Shown: positions 1-5,127 of the stretch, piece by piece | How positions within the stretch are numbered: the stretch's first letter is position 1 | Layout: every line of letters begins with the position of its first letter | Assembly (NCBI GenBank): GCA_003219925.1 | Contig: QHQU01000232.1 | Coordinates: 1 to 6,893, forward strand | Direction of reading: 5' to 3' | Source: Verrucomicrobiota bacterium | GTDB taxonomy: Bacteria; Verrucomicrobiota; Verrucomicrobiia; Chthoniobacterales; UBA10450 | Length of the DNA: 6,893 nt | Made by a program: the position numbers and the translations under genes | Notes under the pieces: generated by a model | What the model was told of the DNA's origin: nothing | Databases searched by the model: none | The model's input: the letters and a program-made list of their open reading frames with translations, nothing else

Positions 1-665
1 AAAATGCCATAAAGGAATTTCTTGATTTTCGAGGTGGCGCGATCGCGCAACGTCGCCAGGTCGGGGATCAATCCAGTGTACCAGAACAACACCGAAACGG
101 TGAAGTAGGTCGAGACGGCAAAGACGTCCCAGAGCAGCGGGCTGCGGAAGTTTGGCCAGATGCCGTAATTGTTCGGCAACGGCGCCAGGTACCACGCCAT
201 CCAAACGCGCCCGACGTGCACGCCGGGGAAAATCGCGGCGCAAATCACCGCGAAAAGTGTCATCGCTTCCGCGGAACGATTGATCGAAGTGCGCCATTTC
301 TGTCGCAGCAGGTAAAGAATGGCCGAAATCAAAGTGCCGGCATGGCCGATACCGATCCAGAACACGAAATTAGTAATGTCCCAGGCCCATCCGACGGGAT
401 GGTTCAGTCCCCAGGTCCCAACGCCGGTGGAAATCTGATAGCCCAGGCAGAAAAGACCGAAACCGGCAATTCCCGAAGTGAAGGCGAAGGCGACCCACCA
501 CCATCGCGGCGCGCGATTTTCCACCGCGCCGGAGATGCGCTCCGTAATCCAGCCGTAACTCCGCCGGTTCAATACCAGCGGCGGACGAGCCAACGGACGC
601 TCGGGGGAAGCGATCTCCTCGCTCTCAGTCAGTTCTGGTGCTGTGATGGCGCCGTCCATATTCAT
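1..665 (-). CDS. actC: ActC, NrfD-like quinol-oxidising membrane subunit of Alternative Complex III (partial, N-terminal 221 residues)
   Basis: ActC is the integral-membrane subunit that binds and oxidises menaquinol and passes electrons to ActB. The frame runs open off the left edge, so the C-terminal half is missing; the family is usually about 450-490 residues. A soluble N-terminus of about 53 residues precedes four hydrophobic segments at about 54-78, 93-120, 132-160 and 177-203. Residues matching the conserved family pattern are H108 (GIGHAG), H150 (VHVGR) and D180 (LLWD). The 30-residue H150-D180 spacing equals that of the His/Asp pair recalled from published ACIII quinone-site descriptions. 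ATG at 665 is chosen because an in-frame TGA lies at 671-669; a second ATG at 659 is an equally legal start. No strong ribosome-binding site is seen; the only purine-rich stretch (GGGA) belongs to the adjoining repeat. It is third in the operon, 97 bp after actB. Confidence 0.94.
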   Translation of the reverse strand, partial: MNMDGAITAPELTESEEIASPERPLARPPLVLNRRSYGWITERISGAVENRAPRWWWVAFAFTSGIAGFGLFCLGYQISTGVGTWGLNHPVGWAWDITNFVFWIGIGHAGTLISAILYLLRQKWRTSINRSAEAMTLFAVICAAIFPGVHVGRVWMAWYLAPLPNNYGIWPNFRSPLLWDVFAVSTYFTVSVLFWYTGLIPDLATLRDRATSKIKKFLYGI

Positions 666-667
666 TC

Positions 668-760
668 GTCATCCCGAGCGCAGCCGAGGGATCCCGATGC
701 AAAAGCTTTAAGGTATCCCCTCGGGATTCTCCGACTCCGCTTCGCTGCGCTCAGAACGAC
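668..760. repeat. 93-bp imperfect palindromic element filling the actB-actC gap
   Basis: The two arms start at 668 and, on the other strand, at 760. The first 16 bases of each match at 13 positions (GTCATCCCGAGCGCAG against GTCGTTCTGAGCGCAG). The right arm is longer and carries an extra CGAAGCGGAGTC stretch. The loop contains the palindrome AAAGCTTT (702-709). The element leaves only 2-3 bp free on each side of the 97-bp gap between the actB stop and the actC start, so in mRNA it would form a hairpin directly before actC. A sequence matching its left arm recurs at 6865-6893. This resembles dispersed intergenic palindromes (REP-like) common in soil Verrucomicrobiota and Acidobacteriota; that attribution is from pattern memory. 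Confidence 0.85.
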
Positions 761-762
761 AC

Positions 763-3700
763 TCATTCTTTCGCCTCCTCTTTCTCGTTAGGGCTGGCGA
801 TCCCAATTTTCTGCGCATCAGGCATTTTCGGATTCGGATTGCGAATGCGCGCGAGGTAACTGACGCGGGTATTCACGTTCAGATATTGAAGGAGGCGATA
901 ATTGCGATCCTGCAATTTCATTTTTGAGACCTTGCTCTCGGGATCGCGAATGTCTCCGAAAACGATGGCCTCGTTTGGACAGGCCTGCGCGCACGCCGTA
1001 GTAAAGGAATCGCGCGGAATTCGAAGGTCATCCGCGGAAGCGCCCGCGCGGATGTGAACGGCGATTTTCGCTTCCTCGATCCGTTGCACACAAAACGTGC
1101 ATTTTTCCATCACCCCGCGCATGCGCACGGTCACGTTCGGATTCTTCGAGAGCTTGATCGTATCAGGCGCGCCTTTTTCAGTAAACGGCGCGAAGTATTC
1201 CTTATAGACGTTGAGGGCGCCGGCGATTTTCTTTTTGCCGACCGGCCGCTGGTTGTAATCGAAAAAATTGAAACGTCGAACCTTGAACGGACAATTGTTC
1301 GCGCAATAACGCGTGCCGACACAGCGGTTGTAAGCCATAACGTTCAGCCCGTCTTCGCTGTGAATGGTGGCGTTGACCGGGCAAACCGTCTCGCAAGGGG
1401 CGTTCTCGCAGTGCTGGCACATCATCGGTTCATGTACCATCTCGGGATCTTCCGGAAGCTCGCCCTTGTCCTGGTCGTAGCCGTGTTCACTCGCGAAATA
1501 GCGATCGATCCGCAGCCAGTGCATCGCCCGGCCATGGGCGACCTCCAATTTGCCAACGACCGGGACATTGTTCTCCGCCTGGCATGCGATGACACAGGCG
1601 CTGCAACCGGTGCAGGTATTCAAATCGATCGTCATGCCCCACTGCTGCGCCGACTGCAACGGCGGATGACGGTAGATGCTCGGTAATTGTGGGGGCAGCT
1701 CGTCGTCACCCGCGATTTTTTTCACGAACTCGTTGTCTTCGCGGTAGTGTTCAAGCGTCGCCTCGCGGACTAACCCGCGGCCTTCGATGCTGAAATGATC
1801 CTGCGTGATCGAAAGCGGATATTTTCTCCCCACTTTCTTGACCGCGATGCTGGCGATGGCTTTGCCGTCGGCAACGATGTAATGCGGATTACTTGCGGTG
1901 CGCAGCAAATAGCCGTTGAAACCGCTGTGTTCGCCCACACTGTTCAAACTAGCGCGGCCATAGCCGAGCGGAATAGTGATCGAGTTGTCCGCGTGCCCTG
2001 GCGAAATCAGCACTGCAATTTCCAGTTCCCGCGGCATTGATGGGGGTGGCGGCGGGGGGGCAGGTTTACCTTCCGCCGGTGGCGGAGTGACGGGGACGAC
2101 GTCGTTCACCGTGATTTTAATGAGATCGCCCGTCTCCACCCCAAGCGTTTTGGCGTAGCGCGGACTGATCAGAGCCGCGTTATCCCAGGTCAACTTGGTG
2201 ATCGGATCGGGCATTTCCTGCAACCAGGCGTTATTGATGTAACGGCCGTCGTCGATGGAGTAATCACGTACCAGCACGACCTCGGGTGATTCCGGTGTTG
2301 GCGCAGGTCCGGGCGGGCTCCAGAGATTGTGCGCGATGCCGCCGGCGGTGTTGCCATTGAATGCGGGCGGCTGGTCGCGCAGCAAAATGTGCGACGCGAA
2401 ACCGTCGTGCAAAAATTTCGACCAGGCGGTCGCGGGATCGCCACTTGGTTTGCTTGCCTGGAAAGTTTCCTGAACTAATTCGGGCCCGTCGACTTTCGGT
2501 TTGCCCATCACTGCGTTCAACAAATCAAGTTCAGAGAACCCGCCGAAAAGCGGGAGAATCATCGGTTGGATAGCCAAGTAATGCCCTTCTGAGCTGAGCG
2601 CATCGCCCCACGATTCGAGGAAATGTGATGCGGGCAGATTCCAACGAGAAAGCGCGGAAGTTTCGTCTTCGTAATAGCCGAGCCGGATTACATCGGGCAC
2701 CTTTTTTTGAAGTTCCGGCCAATCCACCCAAGTCTTGCTGGTTGAATCGTACGCCAACGAGCGCGGTGCGTTGAACACGGGATTCGCGCCGAGTATGAAA
2801 AGCTGTTTAATCCGGCCTCCAACGATGTCGCCCGCGAGTTGGAGAATGCTATTATCGCGCTGATTGCGATGACGCTCGCGCAGCAAAACCGTGCTGCCGA
2901 CATTTTTCAGCGCGGAATTAATTCCATAGGCAAGCAACTGAACAACGACCGGTTGTTGCGGCCCGGCTAAAACCAGTCCGGCACCCGATTTCGAAACCAA
3001 ATCGTTTGCCGCTTCATCTAACCATTGTTCGTCGAACTGCGCCGCCCCCGCGGGAACCTGCAAGGTGGCGAGGATCGAACCCAGGCCTGAGTCCTTTGTA
3101 GCGGTCGCGACCCTGGTTGCAATAGCGTGCGCGACCAGTGGAATTTGGCTCGCCGGTAAACGCAGCCGGTGATCCGCCATCGCCCCGGTAAGAGTATAGC
3201 GGTTCTCAACGACATAGAGCCGGTTCATCGAGTCTTTCCCCGAACTAACGCGACGCCGAAAACTGAAAGCGCGAGACGATGCGATGTCGCCTTCGCCGCA
3301 ATCGAGGAAATCGCTGTCGAGCGCCAGAATTACATCGGCGCGCTCAATCCGAGGAACGAGGCGTAAATTATCGCCGAAACTGATCTGGGTGGCGAAATTT
3401 TGCGCTTCGCTGCGCAAGGGATCGTAAACGCACCAACGCATACGTGGGAACATTTTCTCCAGTTCGCCGCGAATTCTTTCACGCGTGGGCGAGTGCGTTT
3501 CTTCAACCAGAAACGCCAAACCGGCGCCGTCCCCGATTTTCGTGCGCAAATCGCCCAGATATTTTTCAAACGCGGCCGGGGTGGTGGTTTTGCCATTCTC
3601 GGCAATGCGCTTTGCTCGCAGCGGGTTGTAAAGCTCGTTAATTGCGGCCTGCACGAACACATCGCTGGCACCGTTGCTTGCCGGATGCAGCGGATTGCCG

Positions 3701-4071
3701 TCGAGCTTGATCGGCCGGCCGTCAACGGTCGTAACCAGGAGCGGAATCGCCCCGTTTCGTCGCGGCATCGCCGTGCTGTAGTAGAGGAATTTGCCGGGAA
3801 TGGTCCACTCGACCGTTTTAGTAAAGGGGACCAGATGCAGTTCCGGCCGGCGACAACTGCTCACGCCAAATCCAGCCAGCGCGACGGACGCGCCCATTAG
3901 TTTCAAAAAGCTCCGGCGCGACCATTCGTCGCCATTCAGTTGCGCGGCGCTGGATGGAAATTCGCGCTCCAGCCATTCGCGGAACTCAGGCGTGTCGGCC
4001 AGTTCATCGGCGCTTCGCCAATAGCGTCGCCCGGAAGTAGGTGCAGGTGGATGTTGAAATACCCGCTTCAC
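763..4071 (-). CDS. actB: ActB, Tat-type molybdopterin-oxidoreductase-like / iron-sulfur fusion subunit of Alternative Complex III
   Basis: ActB carries electrons from the quinol site of ActC to the cytochrome subunits, on the outer face of the membrane. It has 1102 residues from the GTG at 4071, chosen because GGAGG sits 5 nt upstream and the protein then opens with the family-typical MKRVFQHPPA. A twin-arginine motif (SRRSFLK, 51-57) and hydrophobic stretch lead to VSSC (70-73), which fits a lipobox. Residues about 80-750 resemble molybdopterin oxidoreductases but contain only three cysteines before 820 (73, 214, 258), so the N-terminal cluster motif is absent, as expected for ActB. The ferredoxin-like domain has C820/823/826/830, C885/888/893/897, C917/923/927 and C991/994/1027/1031: 15 ligands. 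The third group reads CVGTRYC, with Thr for one Cys, which predicts a [3Fe-4S] cluster. A proline-rich insert lies at 663-680. NCBI-style name: TAT-variant-translocated molybdopterin oxidoreductase. Confidence 0.96.
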   Translation of the reverse strand: MKRVFQHPPAPTSGRRYWRSADELADTPEFREWLEREFPSSAAQLNGDEWSRRSFLKLMGASVALAGFGVSSCRRPELHLVPFTKTVEWTIPGKFLYYSTAMPRRNGAIPLLVTTVDGRPIKLDGNPLHPASNGASDVFVQAAINELYNPLRAKRIAENGKTTTPAAFEKYLGDLRTKIGDGAGLAFLVEETHSPTRERIRGELEKMFPRMRWCVYDPLRSEAQNFATQISFGDNLRLVPRIERADVILALDSDFLDCGEGDIASSRAFSFRRRVSSGKDSMNRLYVVENRYTLTGAMADHRLRLPASQIPLVAHAIATRVATATKDSGLGSILATLQVPAGAAQFDEQWLDEAANDLVSKSGAGLVLAGPQQPVVVQLLAYGINSALKNVGSTVLLRERHRNQRDNSILQLAGDIVGGRIKQLFILGANPVFNAPRSLAYDSTSKTWVDWPELQKKVPDVIRLGYYEDETSALSRWNLPASHFLESWGDALSSEGHYLAIQPMILPLFGGFSELDLLNAVMGKPKVDGPELVQETFQASKPSGDPATAWSKFLHDGFASHILLRDQPPAFNGNTAGGIAHNLWSPPGPAPTPESPEVVLVRDYSIDDGRYINNAWLQEMPDPITKLTWDNAALISPRYAKTLGVETGDLIKITVNDVVPVTPPPAEGKPAPPPPPPSMPRELEIAVLISPGHADNSITIPLGYGRASLNSVGEHSGFNGYLLRTASNPHYIVADGKAIASIAVKKVGRKYPLSITQDHFSIEGRGLVREATLEHYREDNEFVKKIAGDDELPPQLPSIYRHPPLQSAQQWGMTIDLNTCTGCSACVIACQAENNVPVVGKLEVAHGRAMHWLRIDRYFASEHGYDQDKGELPEDPEMVHEPMMCQHCENAPCETVCPVNATIHSEDGLNVMAYNRCVGTRYCANNCPFKVRRFNFFDYNQRPVGKKKIAGALNVYKEYFAPFTEKGAPDTIKLSKNPNVTVRMRGVMEKCTFCVQRIEEAKIAVHIRAGASADDLRIPRDSFTTACAQACPNEAIVFGDIRDPESKVSKMKLQDRNYRLLQYLNVNTRVSYLARIRNPNPKMPDAQKIGIASPNEKEEAKE

Positions 4072-4076
4072 GTTTT

Positions 4077-4081
4077 CCTCC
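4077..4081 (-). promoter_or_regulatory. Ribosome-binding site of actB (GGAGG)
   Basis: On the minus strand the sequence reads GGAGG-AAAAC-GTG, a near-perfect Shine-Dalgarno core with a 5-nt spacer. It decides the GTG start at 4071 over the in-frame upstream start at 4125. It directly abuts the end of the 120-bp palindrome (4082), so folding of that element could affect access to it. This is the only strong ribosome-binding site seen in the window. Confidence 0.85.
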
Positions 4082-4201
4082 GGGGAGCGCACGCGCCTCG
4101 CGTGCTGGCGATCGCGCCCTCGCAATCGCCAGCTTTTACCATTCTAGAAAAGATTTCGGCGAGGGCGCCGAAATCGGCACGCGAGGGCGCGTGCACTCCC
4201 C
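4082..4201. repeat. 120-bp compound palindromic element in the actA-actB gap
   Basis: Outer arms at 4082-4105 and 4177-4201 are inverted copies differing by one substitution and one single-base gap (GGGGAGCGCACGCG... against GGGGAGTGCACGCG...). They enclose two further hairpins: CTGGCGAT/ATCGCCAG (4105-4112 with 4125-4132, 12-nt loop) and the perfect 10-bp stem GATTTCGGCG/CGCCGAAATC (4152-4161 with 4166-4175, AGGG loop). The module GCGCCCTCGC occurs at 4114-4123, inverted at 4159-4168 and 4181-4190, and one base short at 4093-4101. The whole could fold as a cloverleaf in RNA or a branched cruciform in DNA. There is no transposase and no open reading frame of note, so it looks like a non-autonomous REP- or MITE-like element. 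The remaining gap, 4202-4234, shows nothing else. Confidence 0.88.
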
Positions 4202-4234
4202 AGAAAATTTGCTGCGTTACGTCTCGGTGAAATT

Positions 4235-4960
4235 TCATCGATGGCACGACTGGCAATTCTCGGTCGGCTGAATGTTCCACCGTTCTTTCAAAGTCTGTCC
4301 GATCTCCTGTTGCGTCAGCCGTTTCTTTTTCGACCAGTCGTCGTGCACCTCTTTCGGTTGGCCGTACTTGCCGACGAATTCAGCCGGATTCACATCCGAG
4401 GGTTTCCAATCCAAATTCGTGATCTGGTCTTCCGGGCGTAAAAAATTCTCCGGATGCCGGTGACATTCGAGACACCAGGCCATGCTGTGCGGCTTAGCCA
4501 TATACACTACGGGCATGTGGTTGACGGCGCCGTGGCAACTGAAGCAACTGATTCCCCGGTTCACATGGGCCGCGTGATTGTAATAGACGTAATCGACCGT
4601 GCGATGGAGCCAGACCCACTCAATCGGCTTGCCCGTCTTCCAACTGTCCCGGACCGGCTCAAGTTTCGGATTATCTTTTTGCACCTGCTGATGACACGCC
4701 ATACAGGTCTGCGTGTTCGGCACGTTGGACTGCGCCGCGACATCGACAAAGCTGTGGCAATAACGGCAATCCATTCCCAGTTGGGAAACGTGAATATCGT
4801 GGGGAAACGGGACCGGCTGGATCGGCTCGTAGCCGACCTTGGTGTATTTCGGGGTGACGTAATACCAGGTGCCGGCGGTGAGGCCGCAGACTATCACCAC
4901 GCTGCAGATGGCCAGCTTCAGTGGCAACCAATTTGACCAGCGCGGGAAAAAGTTCGCCAT
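4235..4960 (-). CDS. actA: ActA, membrane-anchored pentahaem cytochrome c subunit of Alternative Complex III
   Basis: ActA accepts electrons from ActB and passes them to the monohaem subunit or directly to an oxidase. The protein has 241 residues. One hydrophobic segment at about 12-34 serves as an uncleaved signal anchor, leaving the haem domain outside the cytoplasm. Five CxxCH motifs lie at 65-69 (CRYCH), 86-90 (CMACH), 139-143 (CFSCH), 163-167 (CLECH) and 236-240 (CQSCH), the number expected for ActA. The last lies one residue before the stop, so even a small C-terminal truncation would lose it. ATG at 4960 is chosen because it gives the family-like start MANFFPRWSNWLPLK. The frame extends up to a TTG at 5026, but that adds a low-complexity leader running through a predicted hairpin. 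No clear ribosome-binding site precedes the ATG. It is first in the operon, 163 bp before actB. Confidence 0.95.
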   Translation of the reverse strand: MANFFPRWSNWLPLKLAICSVVIVCGLTAGTWYYVTPKYTKVGYEPIQPVPFPHDIHVSQLGMDCRYCHSFVDVAAQSNVPNTQTCMACHQQVQKDNPKLEPVRDSWKTGKPIEWVWLHRTVDYVYYNHAAHVNRGISCFSCHGAVNHMPVVYMAKPHSMAWCLECHRHPENFLRPEDQITNLDWKPSDVNPAEFVGKYGQPKEVHDDWSKKKRLTQQEIGQTLKERWNIQPTENCQSCHR

Positions 4961-4988
4961 AAAGTTAGCGATGCCGTTTGAAATTGAT

Positions 4989-5039
4989 CCGCCACCGCCA
5001 ATTTTTCTCCACGATAAAATTGGCAAAAATTTGTGGCGG
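4989..5039. other. Two-part inverted repeat in the predicted actA 5' leader
   Basis: A perfect 9-bp stem GCCAATTTT/AAAATTGGC (4997-5005 with 5016-5024, 10-nt loop) sits inside a second 7-bp pairing CCGCCAC/GTGGCGG (4989-4995 with 5033-5039). An asymmetric bulge of 1 and 8 nt separates them. If transcription starts near 5087, the structure lies in the untranslated leader, ending 28 nt before the actA ATG. It could be a regulatory hairpin or a protein-binding palindrome for either divergent gene. There is no U-run after it in either direction, so a terminator is unlikely. I recognise no known RNA family. Confidence 0.5.
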
Positions 5040-5093
5040 TTTCAGATGAGCAAATGGTTAAGGTTGCACGCGCTGCCGAAACAGTGTGCGCTG

Positions 5094-5121
5094 ATTCTAT
5101 AAACACGCCACCGCTTGGCAA
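5094..5121 (-). promoter_or_regulatory. Predicted sigma70-type promoter for the act operon
   Basis: On the minus strand TTGCCA (5121-5116, one mismatch to TTGACA) is separated by 16 nt from TAGAAT (5099-5094, one mismatch to TATAAT). Transcription would begin near 5087, giving an actA leader of about 127 nt. The -35 box lies only 6 nt before the amidohydrolase start codon at 5128, so the two genes share very compact control DNA. On the plus strand TATAAA (5098-5103) overlaps the same place and could be a -10 box for the amidohydrolase, but no convincing -35 accompanies it. The call is by eye; sigma consensus in this phylum is assumed to be E. coli-like. Confidence 0.5.
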
Positions 5122-5127
5122 AAAAAA

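Noticed and set aside
216..791. 191-codon plus-strand frame opposite actC
   Set aside because: The complementary strand encodes a clear NrfD-like protein, and this frame runs through the palindrome into actB with no recognisable domain.
1054..1686. 210-codon plus-strand frame opposite the actB iron-sulfur domain
   Set aside because: Its length reflects codon bias of actB on the other strand. No start signal or domain is seen.
4072..4125. Upstream in-frame start of actB at 4125, adding 18 residues
   Set aside because: The added residues are encoded by the palindromic element and the RBS. GGAGG with a 5-nt spacer and the family-typical N-terminus both point to GTG at 4071.
4961..5026. Upstream in-frame TTG start of actA at 5026
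   Set aside because: The extra 22 residues are low-complexity, run through the leader hairpin and do not resemble ActA N-termini. ATG at 4960 gives the family-like start.
5046..5102. 18-codon plus-strand frame starting with ATG upstream of the amidohydrolase, a possible leader peptide
   Set aside because: No ribosome-binding site, no regulatory codon run, and it lies across the actA promoter region. Chance is the simpler explanation.
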